From the NCBI RefSeq assembly GCF_037975245.1, contig NC_092573.1, positions 13,538,001 through 13,602,000 of the forward strand: a stretch of 64,000 nt of DNA, in the 5' to 3' direction. A program made the translations under genes and the position numbers. Shown here one piece after another: positions 35,701-49,148 of the stretch. The number at the start of each line of letters is the position of its first letter. Within the stretch, counting starts at the first letter, position 1. The notes under the pieces were generated by a model. That model was not told the DNA's origin, ran no database searches, and was given only the letters and a program-made list of their open reading frames with translations. The DNA comes from Apostichopus japonicus (taxonomy: Eukaryota > Echinodermata > Holothuroidea > Aspidochirotida > Stichopodidae).

Positions 35701-36045
35701 ATAAAAACATAAAATAAAATATTGCTTCGGCGGGGAGTCGAACCTAGGCAGACATGAGCATATATATTTAACCTTGAATAAAATGCGATAACTAAGCGAG
35801 AAAAAGACGAATAAAAAAAGGCAATAATAAATTTATATCATTATATTATAAAATTGAAGACAGAAAGCTAAAATTAACAAGAGATTACGCCTCATCGAGG
35901 CCATGGTTTCACTGAACGTTGAACATCAACCCAGTCCGAATCGACGTGAGCCCTCCATTGCAAGTCAGCTAGCCCACTTCTGGCCCGAAGGCCGGACTCT
36001 AAACGTAATCTCCCGGATGCTTTTGCGAACTAAGGGAGGATACGG
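32770..36045 (+). repeat. Array unit 11
   Basis: 3276 bp. First A run 15, C run 11. No private substitution seen. Confidence 0.97.
33720..33920. mobile_element. MITE-like foldback element, unit 11
   Basis: Same 201-bp element and flanks. Confidence 0.8.
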
Positions 36046-39000
36046 AATTGGGATCCTAGGCCCGTGTAAAAATTCCACCTTGGCGATGCCATTATAAACA
36101 AAGCAGTGTCTGTCATCCGATCGGCGCGATTCACACAGCCTGACAACAAACACCGACGCGCAGTGCTGTCTTCCAACCGTTCAGGCCACCACGCCAGCCT
36201 GGTGATTCTTGGGTCGAAATAATACTTAGAGTTCCAGATTCTTCCAAAACAATGTGATATGAATGCATACCATGCCCCAATTGGAGTATTGTACATTCGC
36301 ACAAAAGTTTAACCGTGAAAAAAAAAAAAAAACGGAAAAAAAAAACGAAAAAAAAAAAAACACGAAAAGATAAGTAAAGCACACAGACACACACGAGACG
36401 TAAAATGACCTAACGCAGTGCTTGTTTTGGCATATTTCCAGTCACCACGATCGTTTTGAATGTCTTGATGTGGAACTTGCGCATAATTCAAAGTAGAGGT
36501 GATGTGCAAATAAGGAGGATTCAAGGAGGTGACACAGAACAGTTAAGAAATTCTGTGTTTTAATCTGGATATGTTTCTCCGTGCGAGCGGACGGTTCAGT
36601 GTGCTTAACTTGCTCCTCTTCTAGCTCAAAGTCTAAACTGCGTCATGATATAGAAATGTGCATGCACCCTGGCAGGCCAAGCCCTGATCAGATACCAACG
36701 TGGGGGTATGATTTGTCAGTTGACAACTTCTAGCTATACTTTAGCGGACCCTAAACGTGACGGACTTAGTACTGTGTAAGATAATGGAAGGATTACTTCT
36801 GGTACGACACCTACAACAGCTATAAAATAGAAAGCTCCTGATTAAAACCCTAAGAGGGCTGCCAACCGTGACTGAAATAAACACCGTCGCGTTCTGACTT
36901 TACAGGGATGATAAAGGCCAGTCTCTTAACATTATAACATTAGCAATTCCGTTAGATTTGTACAGTTTTTCTGATCATAGAATAGTCACAATACTACGGT
37001 GGCTTAATAGGGACATAGGAAAGGAAACAAGTCTGCTCAAATCTGAAAATTTGGACTTTTTGTCTCTACTTTTGGACTTTTGTTTTTGGATCTAAATTTT
37101 GAAGGGAAAAAAAGAGGCAACGTTTGAGATAAAAAGACAACATTGTGAGATTTGGGGACACTGTTTTTCTTTCCTATGTCCTTATTAAGCCACCGTACAA
37201 TGCTGACATATTGTGCACACAAAATTAAACTGCCGCATGCAACCATCACAGTAGTCTACTGCTGTACACATGTAAGTAAAGGTTTAGTAGCTACAGCGTG
37301 ATAGTCTGACGTCTATCTTGTCCGTGCGCGCATGCAAACAGTGATACAAGAGCGCTCACAAGAATATCAGCACAAAATCAGAAGCGCGCGCTCCGAAATA
37401 TTTGTCTGCATTGCATGCTGTACGTACATAATACCTCCGTGCGCGCGTGTGCGTTGATCTATATACGAGTGTTTACTATACCGTCATACACAGTGGATTT
37501 TCAATGGAAAATATTTGTTGTCATTTTGTAGGCGTTCATATCAACACGTACTGTACTGTACTGGGCAGTTCTCTCTCCATTGCAAGCAGTGTAGTCTAGA
37601 CGTTGGATATATCTTGACGTCGTTCTTCGCCTTAATATAGTTGTTCGAACGACTCCAATGACGGCCCGGGGTTGCAGAGAAGAAAAGGACGACATTTGAA
37701 GACAGAGTAAACATAACGTGATTACGGTTAGTGATATTTTACATTACCCGAAGTTGTCTGAATGCATGTATGTCTGTCTGTGAAGTTAGCATATGTATAG
37801 TCTGCAACGTATACCTAGTCTAGGCCTATCAGTATATGCCTTACTTTTGACTTCAGTTTTATGCACAACGAGAACAGTGTTACGTCATGGACATGTACCT
37901 ATTGGCAACTGAGGCATTTTGACGGCACTTAATGCTTTCTGGGATCAGTGTAGAAAAGTCTGTAGGAGAGTTAAAATATGTTCGGTCGGGATTGCGCCAG
38001 TAATATGTCGGTTACTTCTTGTATAGGTGCCAGACGTGGCACGAGAAGTTGAGAGCGCCACCGATGGTCATCTTCTACATGTCATCTATCCATTAGCGGC
38101 AGGGCTATTATTCACGATGTTACCATAGCAATGGAGCGTTAGATTCGAAACGGAGCTATTTTTAAACGAATATACAAGTCCGATGGAATTGTCGTGAATT
38201 TCATATTTGTTTTGGTCATAATACGTTAAACATAGAGCAAAAGCTAGAAATTAGATATAGATTTATTCGACAATGAGTAAAGTTTACCAGTAGAAAGTCC
38301 TAGTATGTCATAATTGAATCCTCCACGCTACTAGGTTTTATTCTCGGCTATGTCTGCTGTATCCGCATGATCTGCTTTGTGTACCGTCATGAATACCGCA
38401 CATTTCGATCGTTTTTAATGCACGGAGAGCTCGTGGCATTGTTTATCACGTTACCGTACTTGTTTGTATCACACTGTCTTTCAAACGCCTGCCTCAGTAA
38501 ATCAGCATTTAAGAAATGTTAAGTTGTTCTAACAGGAGCATAGCTCTTTCCACACTTAACTGTTTATAATATAAAGGCTAAGTAATGACACAACATTCCC
38601 GAAGAACAAATATCATCAAGCTTGTCAGAAAAGATGTCGCGGTGGCCTTACACTGTACAAAAGAAGCATTTCTTTTTGCAGGTACAGTTTTCGTCCTTAT
38701 GAATACTTTCATTCAAATTTCCAGTGAAAGGCGACGAGCGAGACAGAAATCAAATTTACCACTCAGGTCTTAAGTTCCGAATCGGTTTCTATTGACAAGT
38801 TGTGCAAAATATTGCAATGACCTACTTTGTTTACGCGAAACAAAATACCAAAATAGAGACAAACACCCCCCCCCCCTAAAAACAAAACAAAAAACAGACA
38901 AACAAAGCGAAACAAACTTAAAACACCATGCATAGACATGCAGATATCAACAACACCCCAAATATTAATAATAATAATAAAAACATAAAATAAAATATTG

Positions 39001-39321
39001 CTTCGGCGGGGAGTCGAACCTAGGCAGACATGAGCATATATATTTAACCTTGAATAAAATGCGATAACTAAGCGAGAAAAAGACGAATAAAAAAAGGCAA
39101 TAATAAATTTATATCATTATATTATAAAATTGAAGACAGAAAGCTAAAATTAACAAGAGATTACGCCTCATCGAGGCCATGGTTTCACTGAACGTTGAAC
39201 ATCAACCCAGTCCGAATCGACGTGAGCCCTCCATTGCAAGTCAGCTAGCCCACTTCTGGCCCGAAGGCCGGACTCTAAACGTAATCTCCCGGATGCTTTT
39301 GCGAACTAAGGGAGGATACGG
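36046..39321 (+). repeat. Array unit 12
   Basis: 3276 bp. First A run 15, C run 11. No private substitution seen; same length class as unit 11. Confidence 0.97.
36996..37196. mobile_element. MITE-like foldback element, unit 12
   Basis: Same 201-bp element and flanks. Confidence 0.8.
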
Positions 39322-42300
39322 AATTGGGATCCTAGGCCCGTGTAAAAATTCCACCTTGGCGATGCCATTATAAACAAAGCAGTGTCTGTCATCCGATCGG
39401 CGCGATTCACACAGCCTGACAACAAACACCGACGCGCAGTGCTGTCTTCCAACCGTTCAGGCCACCACGCCAGCCTGGTGATTCTTGGGTCGAAATAATA
39501 CTTAGAGTTCCAGATTCTTCCAAAACAATGTGATATGAATGCATACCATGCCCCAATTGGAGTATTGTACATTCGCACAAAAGTTTAACCGTGAAAAAAA
39601 AAAAAAAACGGAAAAAAAAAACGAAAAAAAAAAAAACACGAAAAGATAAGTAAAGCACACAGACACACACGAGACGTAAAATGACCTAACGCAGTGCTTG
39701 TTTTGGCATATTTCCAGTCACCACGATCGTTTTGAATGTCTTGATGTGGAACTTGCGCATAATTCAAAGTAGAGGTGATGTGCAAATAAGGAGGATTCAA
39801 GGAGGTGACACAGAACAGTTAAGAAATTCTGTGTTTTAATCTGGATATGTTTCTCCGTGCGAGCGGACGGTTCAGTGTGCTTAACTTGCTCCTCTTCTAG
39901 CTCAAAGTCTAAACTGCGTCATGATATAGAAATGTGCATGCACCCTGGCAGGCCAAGCCCTGATCAGATACCAACGTGGGGGTATGATTTGTCAGTTGAC
40001 AACTTCTAGCTATACTTTAGCGGACCCTAAACGTGACGGACTTAGTACTGTGTAAGATAATGGAAGGATTACTTCTGGTACGACACCTACAACAGCTATA
40101 AAATAGAAAGCTCCTGATTAAAACCCTAAGAGGGCTGCCAACCGTGACTGAAATAAACACCGTCGCGTTCTGACTTTACAGGGATGATAAAGGCCAGTCT
40201 CTTAACATTATAACATTAGCAATTCCGTTAGATTTGTACAGTTTTTCTGATCATAGAATAGTCACAATACTACGGTGGCTTAATAGGGACATAGGAAAGG
40301 AAACAAGTCTGCTCAAATCTGAAAATTTGGACTTTTTGTCTCTACTTTTGGACTTTTGTTTTTGGATCTAAATTTTGAAGGGAAAAAAAGAGGCAACGTT
40401 TGAGATAAAAAGACAACATTGTGAGATTTGGGGACACTGTTTTTCTTTCCTATGTCCTTATTAAGCCACCGTACAATGCTGACATATTGTGCACACAAAA
40501 TTAAACTGCCGCATGCAACCATCACAGTAGTCTACTGCTGTACACATGTAAGTAAAGGTTTAGTAGCTACAGCGTGATAGTCTGACGTCTATCTTGTCCG
40601 TGCGCGCATGCAAACAGTGATACAAGAGCGCTCACAAGAATATCAGCACAAAATCAGAAGCGCGCGCTCCGAAATATTTGTCTGCATTGCATGCTGTACG
40701 TACATAATACCTCCGTGCGCGCGTGTGCGTTGATCTATATACGAGTGTTTACTATACCGTCATACACAGTGGATTTTCAATGGAAAATATTTGTTGTCAT
40801 TTTGTAGGCGTTCATATCAACACGTACTGTACTGTACTGGGCAGTTCTCTCTCCATTGCAAGCAGTGTAGTCTAGACGTTGGATATATCTTGACGTCGTT
40901 CTTCGCCTTAATATAGTTGTTCGAACGACTCCAATGACGGCCCGGGGTTGCAGAGAAGAAAAGGACGACATTTGAAGACAGAGTAAACATAACGTGATTA
41001 CGGTTAGTGATATTTTACATTACCCGAAGTTGTCTGAATGCATGTATGTCTGTCTGTGAAGTTAGCATATGTATAGTCTGCAACGTATACCTAGTCTAGG
41101 CCTATCAGTATATGCCTTACTTTTGACTTCAGTTTTATGCACAACGAGAACAGTGTTACGTCATGGACATGTACCTATTGGCAACTGAGGCATTTTGACG
41201 GCACTTAATGCTTTCTGGGATCAGTGTAGAAAAGTCTGTAGGAGAGTTAAAATATGTTCGGTCGGGATTGCGCCAGTAATATGTCGGTTACTTCTTGTAT
41301 AGGTGCCAGACGTGGCACGAGAAGTTGAGAGCGCCACCGATGGTCATCTTCTACATGTCATCTATCCATTAGCGGCAGGGCTATTATTCACGATGTTACC
41401 ATAGCAATGGAGCGTTAGATTCGAAACGGAGCTATTTTTAAACGAATATACAAGTCCGATGGAATTGTCGTGAATTTCATATTTGTTTTGGTCATAATAC
41501 GTTAAACATAGAGCAAAAGCTAGAAATTAGATATAGATTTATTCGACAATGAGTAAAGTTTACCAGTAGAAAGTCCTAGTATGTCATAATTGAATCCTCC
41601 ACGCTACTAGGTTTTATTCTCGGCTATGTCTGCTGTATCCGCATGATCTGCTTTGTGTACCGTCATGAATACCGCACATTTCGATCGTTTTTAATGCACG
41701 GAGAGCTCGTGGCATTGTTTATCACGTTACCGTACTTGTTTGTATCACACTGTCTTTCAAACGCCTGCCTCAGTAAATCAGCATTTAAGAAATGTTAAGT
41801 TGTTCTAACAGGAGCATAGCTCTTTCCACACTTAACTGTTTATAATATAAAGGCTAAGTAATGACACAACATTCCCGAAGAACAAATATCATCAAGCTTG
41901 TCAGAAAAGATGTCGCGGTGGCCTTACACTGTACAAAAGAAGCATTTCTTTTTGCAGGTACAGTTTTCGTCCTTATGAATACTTTCATTCAAATTTCCAG
42001 TGAAAGGCGACGAGCGAGACAGAAATCAAATTTACCACTCAGGTCTTAAGTTCCGAATCGGTTTCTATTGACAAGTTGTGCAAAATATTGCAATGACCTA
42101 CTTTGTTTACGCGAAACAAAATACCAAAATAGAGACAAACACCCCCCCCCCTAAAAACAAAACAAAAAACAGACAAACAAAGCGAAACAAACTTAAAACA
42201 CCATGCATAGACATGCAGATATCAACAACACCCCAAATATTAATAATAATAATAAAAACATAAAATAAAATATTGCTTCGGCGGGGAGTCGAACCTAGGC

Positions 42301-42596
42301 AGACATGAGCATATATATTTAACCTTGAATAAAATGCGATAACTAAGCGAGAAAAAGACGAATAAAAAAAGGCAATAATAAATTTATATCATTATATTAT
42401 AAAATTGAAGACAGAAAGCTAAAATTAACAAGAGATTACGCCTCATCGAGGCCATGGTTTCACTGAACGTTGAACATCAACCCAGTCCGAATCGACGTGA
42501 GCCCTCCATTGCAAGTCAGCTAGCCCACTTCTGGCCCGAAGGCCGGACTCTAAACGTAATCTCCCGGATGCTTTTGCGAACTAAGGGAGGATACGG
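39322..42596 (+). repeat. Array unit 13
   Basis: 3275 bp. First A run 15, C run 10. No private substitution seen. Confidence 0.97.
40272..40472. mobile_element. MITE-like foldback element, unit 13
   Basis: Same 201-bp element and flanks. Confidence 0.8.
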
Positions 42597-45500
42597 AATT
42601 GGGATCCTAGGCCCGTGTAAAAATTCCACCTTGGCGATGCCATTATAAACAAAGCAGTGTCTGTCATCCGATCGGCGCGATTCACACAGCCTGACAACAA
42701 ACACCGACGCGCAGTGCTGTCTTCCAACCGTTCAGGCCACCACGCCAGCCTGGTGATTCTTGGGTCGAAATAATACTTAGAGTTCCAGATTCTTCCAAAA
42801 CAATGTGATATGAATGCATACCATGCCCCAATTGGAGTATTGTACATTCGCACAAAAGTTTAACCGTGAAAAAAAAAAAAAAACGGAAAAAAAAAACGAA
42901 AAAAAAAAAAACACGAAAAGATAAGTAAAGCACACAGACACACACGAGACGTAAAATGACCTAACGCAGTGCTTGTTTTGGCATATTTCCAGTCACCACG
43001 ATCGTTTTGAATGTCTTGATGTGGAACTTGCGCATAATTCAAAGTAGAGGTGATGTGCAAATAAGGAGGATTCAAGGAGGTGACACAGAACAGTTAAGAA
43101 ATTCTGTGTTTTAATCTGGATATGTTTCTCCGTGCGAGCGGACGGTTCAGTGTGCTTAACTTGCTCCTCTTCTAGCTCAAAGTCTAAACTGCGTCATGAT
43201 ATAGAAATGTGCATGCACCCTGGCAGGCCAAGCCCTGATCAGATACCAACGTGGGGGTATGATTTGTCAGTTGACAACTTCTAGCTATACTTTAGCGGAC
43301 CCTAAACGTGACGGACTTAGTACTGTGTAAGATAATGGAAGGATTACTTCTGGTACGACACCTACAACAGCTATAAAATAGAAAGCTCCTGATTAAAACC
43401 CTAAGAGGGCTGCCAACCGTGACTGAAATAAACACCGTCGCGTTCTGACTTTACAGGGATGATAAAGGCCAGTCTCTTAACATTATAACATTAGCAATTC
43501 CGTTAGATTTGTACAGTTTTTCTGATCATAGAATAGTCACAATACTACGGTGGCTTAATAGGGACATAGGAAAGGAAACAAGTCTGCTCAAATCTGAAAA
43601 TTTGGACTTTTTGTCTCTACTTTTGGACTTTTGTTTTTGGATCTAAATTTTGAAGGGAAAAAAAGAGGCAACGTTTGAGATAAAAAGACAACATTGTGAG
43701 ATTTGGGGACACTGTTTTTCTTTCCTATGTCCTTATTAAGCCACCGTACAATGCTGACATATTGTGCACACAAAATTAAACTGCCGCATGCAACCATCAG
43801 AGTAGTCTACTGCTGTACACATGTAAGTAAAGGTTTAGTAGCTACAGCGTGATAGTCTGACGTCTATCTTGTCCGTGCGCGCATGCAAACAGTGATACAA
43901 GAGCGCTCACAAGAATATCAGCACAAAATCAGAAGCGCGCGCTCCGAAATATTTGTCTGCATTGCATGCTGTACGTACATAATACCTCCGTGCGCGCGTG
44001 TGCGTTGATCTATATACGAGTGTTTACTATACCGTCATACACAGTGGATTTTCAATGGAAAATATTTGTTGTCATTTTGTAGGCGTTCATATCAACACGT
44101 ACTGTACTGTACTGGGCAGTTCTCTCTCCATTGCAAGCAGTGTAGTCTAGACGTTGGATATATCTTGACGTCGTTCTTCGCCTTAATATAGTTGTTCGAA
44201 CGACTCCAATGACGGCCCGGGGTTGCAGAGAAGAAAAGGACGACATTTGAAGACAGAGTAAACATAACGTGATTACGGTTAGTGATATTTTACATTACCC
44301 GAAGTTGTCTGAATGCATGTATGTCTGTCTGTGAAGTTAGCATATGTATAGTCTGCAACGTATACCTAGTCTAGGCCTATCAGTATATGCCTTACTTTTG
44401 ACTTCAGTTTTATGCACAACGAGAACAGTGTTACGTCATGGACATGTACCTATTGGCAACTGAGGCATTTTGACGGCACTTAATGCTTTCTGGGATCAGT
44501 GTAGAAAAGTCTGTAGGAGAGTTAAAATATGTTCGGTCGGGATTGCGCCAGTAATATGTCGGTTACTTCTTGTATAGGTGCCAGACGTGGCACGAGAAGT
44601 TGAGAGCGCCACCGATGGTCATCTTCTACATGTCATCTATCCATTAGCGGCAGGGCTATTATTCACGATGTTACCATAGCAATGGAGCGTTAGATTCGAA
44701 ACGGAGCTATTTTTAAACGAATATACAAGTCCGATGGAATTGTCGTGAATTTCATATTTGTTTTGGTCATAATACGTTAAACATAGAGCAAAAGCTAGAA
44801 ATTAGATATAGATTTATTCGACAATGAGTAAAGTTTACCAGTAGAAAGTCCTAGTATGTCATAATTGAATCCTCCACGCTACTAGGTTTTATTCTCGGCT
44901 ATGTCTGCTGTATCCGCATGATCTGCTTTGTGTACCGTCATGAATACCGCACATTTCGATCGTTTTTAATGCACGGAGAGCTCGTGGCATTGTTTATCAC
45001 GTTACCGTACTTGTTTGTATCACACTGTCTTTCAAACGCCTGCCTCAGTAAATCAGCATTTAAGAAATGTTAAGTTGTTCTAACAGGAGCATAGCTCTTT
45101 CCACACTTAACTGTTTATAATATAAAGGCTAAGTAATGACACAACATTCCCGAAGAACAAATATCATCAAGCTTGTCAGAAAAGATGTCGCGGTGGCCTT
45201 ACACTGTACAAAAGAAGCATTTCTTTTTGCAGGTACAGTTTTCGTCCTTATGAATACTTTCATTCAAATTTCCAGTGAAAGGCGACGAGCGAGACAGAAA
45301 TCAAATTTACCACTCAGGTCTTAAGTTCCGAATCGGTTTCTATTGACAAGTTGTGCAAAATATTGCAATGACCTACTTTGTTTACGCGAAACAAAATACC
45401 AAAATAGAGACAAACACCCCCCCCCCCTAAAAACAAAACAAAAAACAGACAAACAAAGCGAAACAAACTTAAAACACCATGCATAGACATGCAGATATCA

Positions 45501-45872
45501 ACAACACCCCAAATATTAATAATAATAATAAAAACATAAAATAAAATATTGCTTCGGCGGGGAGTCGAACCTAGGCAGACATGAGCATATATATTTAACC
45601 TTGAATAAAATGCGATAACTAAGCGAGAAAAAGACGAATAAAAAAAGGCAATAATAAATTTATATCATTATATTATAAAATTGAAGACAGAAAGCTAAAA
45701 TTAACAAGAGATTACGCCTCATCGAGGCCATGGTTTCACTGAACGTTGAACATCAACCCAGTCCGAATCGACGTGAGCCCTCCATTGCAAGTCAGCTAGC
45801 CCACTTCTGGCCCGAAGGCCGGACTCTAAACGTAATCTCCCGGATGCTTTTGCGAACTAAGGGAGGATACGG
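42597..45872 (+). repeat. Array unit 14
   Basis: 3276 bp. First A run 15, C run 11. Private C-to-G change at 43800 (ccatcaC to ccatcaG), about 50 bp beyond the right end of the foldback element. Confidence 0.97.
43547..43747. mobile_element. MITE-like foldback element, unit 14
   Basis: Same 201-bp element and flanks. The private substitution of this unit (43800) lies outside it. Confidence 0.8.
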
Positions 45873-48800
45873 AATTGGGATCCTAGGCCCGTGTAAAAAT
45901 TCCACCTTGGCGATGCCATTATAAACAAAGCAGTGTCTGTCATCCGATCGGCGCGATTCACACAGCCTGACAACAAACACCGACGCGCAGTGCTGTCTTC
46001 CAACCGTTCAGGCCACCACGCCAGCCTGGTGATTCTTGGGTCGAAATAATACTTAGAGTTCCAGATTCTTCCAAAACAATGTGATATGAATGCATACCAT
46101 GCCCCAATTGGAGTATTGTACATTCGCACAAAAGTTTAACCGTGAAAAAAAAAAAAAACGGAAAAAAAAAACGAAAAAAAAAAAAACACGAAAAGATAAG
46201 TAAAGCACACAGACACACACGAGACGTAAAATGACCTAACGCAGTGCTTGTTTTGGCATATTTCCAGTCACCACGATCGTTTTGAATGTCTTGATGTGGA
46301 ACTTGCGCATAATTCAAAGTAGAGGTGATGTGCAAATAAGGAGGATTCAAGGAGGTGACACAGAACAGTTAAGAAATTCTGTGTTTTAATCTGGATATGT
46401 TTCTCCGTGCGAGCGGACGGTTCAGTGTGCTTAACTTGCTCCTCTTCTAGCTCAAAGTCTAAACTGCGTCATGATATAGAAATGTGCATGCACCCTGGCA
46501 GGCCAAGCCCTGATCAGATACCAACGTGGGGGTATGATTTGTCAGTTGACAACTTCTAGCTATACTTTAGCGGACCCTAAACGTGACGGACTTAGTACTG
46601 TGTAAGATAATGGAAGGATTACTTCTGGTACGACACCTACAACAGCTATAAAATAGAAAGCTCCTGATTAAAACCCTAAGAGGGCTGCCAACCGTGACTG
46701 AAATAAACACCGTCGCGTTCTGACTTTACAGGGATGATAAAGGCCAGTCTCTTAACATTATAACATTAGCAATTCCGTTAGATTTGTACAGTTTTTCTGA
46801 TCATAGAATAGTCACAATACTACGGTGGCTTAATAGGGACATAGGAAAGGAAACAAGTCTGCTCAAATCTGAAAATTTGGACTTTTTGTCTCTACTTTTG
46901 GACTTTTGTTTTTGGATCTAAATTTTGAAGGGAAAAAAAGAGGCAACGTTTGAGATAAAAAGACAACATTGTGAGATTTGGGGACACTGTTTTTCTTTCC
47001 TATGTCCTTATTAAGCCACCGTACAATGCTGACATATTGTGCACACAAAATTAAACTGCCGCATGCAACCATCACAGTAGTCTACTGCTGTACACATGTA
47101 AGTAAAGGTTTAGTAGCTACAGCGTGATAGTCTGACGTCTATCTTGTCCGTGCGCGCATGCAAACAGTGATACAAGAGCGCTCACAAGAATATCAGCACA
47201 AAATCAGAAGCGCGCGCTCCGAAATATTTGTCTGCATTGCATGCTGTACGTACATAATACCTCCGTGCGCGCGTGTGCGTTGATCTATATACGAGTGTTT
47301 ACTATACCGTCATACACAGTGGATTTTCAATGGAAAATATTTGTTGTCATTTTGTAGGCGTTCATATCAACACGTACTGTACTGTACTGGGCAGTTCTCT
47401 CTCCATTGCAAGCAGTGTAGTCTAGACGTTGGATATATCTTGACGTCGTTCTTCGCCTTAATATAGTTGTTCGAACGACTCCAATGACGGCCCGGGGTTG
47501 CAGAGAAGAAAAGGACGACATTTGAAGACAGAGTAAACATAACGTGATTACGGTTAGTGATATTTTACATTACCCGAAGTTGTCTGAATGCATGTATGTC
47601 TGTCTGTGAAGTTAGCATATGTATAGTCTGCAACGTATACCTAGTCTAGGCCTATCAGTATATGCCTTACTTTTGACTTCAGTTTTATGCACAACGAGAA
47701 CAGTGTTACGTCATGGACATGTACCTATTGGCAACTGAGGCATTTTGACGGCACTTAATGCTTTCTGGGATCAGTGTAGAAAAGTCTGTAGGAGAGTTAA
47801 AATATGTTCGGTCGGGATTGCGCCAGTAATATGTCGGTTACTTCTTGTATAGGTGCCAGACGTGGCACGAGAAGTTGAGAGCGCCACCGATGGTCATCTT
47901 CTACATGTCATCTATCCATTAGCGGCAGGGCTATTATTCACGATGTTACCATAGCAATGGAGCGTTAGATTCGAAACGGAGCTATTTTTAAACGAATATA
48001 CAAGTCCGATGGAATTGTCGTGAATTTCATATTTGTTTTGGTCATAATACGTTAAACATAGAGCAAAAGCTAGAAATTAGATATAGATTTATTCGACAAT
48101 GAGTAAAGTTTACCAGTAGAAAGTCCTAGTATGTCATAATTGAATCCTCCACGCTACTAGGTTTTATTCTCGGCTATGTCTGCTGTATCCGCATGATCTG
48201 CTTTGTGTACCGTCATGAATACCGCACATTTCGATCGTTTTTAATGCACGGAGAGCTCGTGGCATTGTTTATCACGTTACCGTACTTGTTTGTATCACAC
48301 TGTCTTTCAAACGCCTGCCTCAGTAAATCAGCATTTAAGAAATGTTAAGTTGTTCTAACAGGAGCATAGCTCTTTCCACACTTAACTGTTTATAATATAA
48401 AGGCTAAGTAATGACACAACATTCCCGAAGAACAAATATCATCAAGCTTGTCAGAAAAGATGTCGCGGTGGCCTTACACTGTACAAAAGAAGCATTTCTT
48501 TTTGCAGGTACAGTTTTCGTCCTTATGAATACTTTCATTCAAATTTCCAGTGAAAGGCGACGAGCGAGACAGAAATCAAATTTACCACTCAGGTCTTAAG
48601 TTCCGAATCGGTTTCTATTGACAAGTTGTGCAAAATATTGCAATGACCTACTTTGTTTACGCGAAACAAAATACCAAAATAGAGACAAACACCCCCCCCC
48701 CCCTAAAAACAAAACAAAAAACAGACAAACAAAGCGAAACAAACTTAAAACACCATGCATAGACATGCAGATATCAACAACACCCCAAATATTAATAATA

Positions 48801-49148
48801 ATAATAAAAACATAAAATAAAATATTGCTTCGGCGGGGAGTCGAACCTAGGCAGACATGAGCATATATATTTAACCTTGAATAAAATGCGATAACTAAGC
48901 GAGAAAAAGACAAATAAAAAAAGGCAATAATAAATTTATATCATTATATTATAAAATTGAAGACAGAAAGCTAAAATTAACAAGAGATTACGCCTCATCG
49001 AGGCCATGGTTTCACTGAACGTTGAACATCAACCCAGTCCGAATCGACGTGAGCCCTCCATTGCAAGTCAGCTAGCCCACTTCTGGCCCGAAGGCCGGAC
49101 TCTAAACGTAATCTCCCGGATGCTTTTGCGAACTAAGGGAGGATACGG
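45873..49148 (+). repeat. Array unit 15
   Basis: 3276 bp. First A run 14, C run 12. Private G-to-A change at 48912 (agacGaat to agacAaat), the complementary-strand form of a CpG transition. The shortened A run joins two open frames into a chance 130-codon minus-strand frame at 45958-46350. Confidence 0.97.
46822..47022. mobile_element. MITE-like foldback element, unit 15
   Basis: Same 201-bp element and flanks. Confidence 0.8.

Noticed and set aside
45958-46350. 130-codon minus-strand open frame, the longest in the window
   Set aside because: It exists only in unit 15, where the first A run is 14. In other units the poly(A) length shifts the frame. The phenylalanine-rich middle is just the translated A tract.
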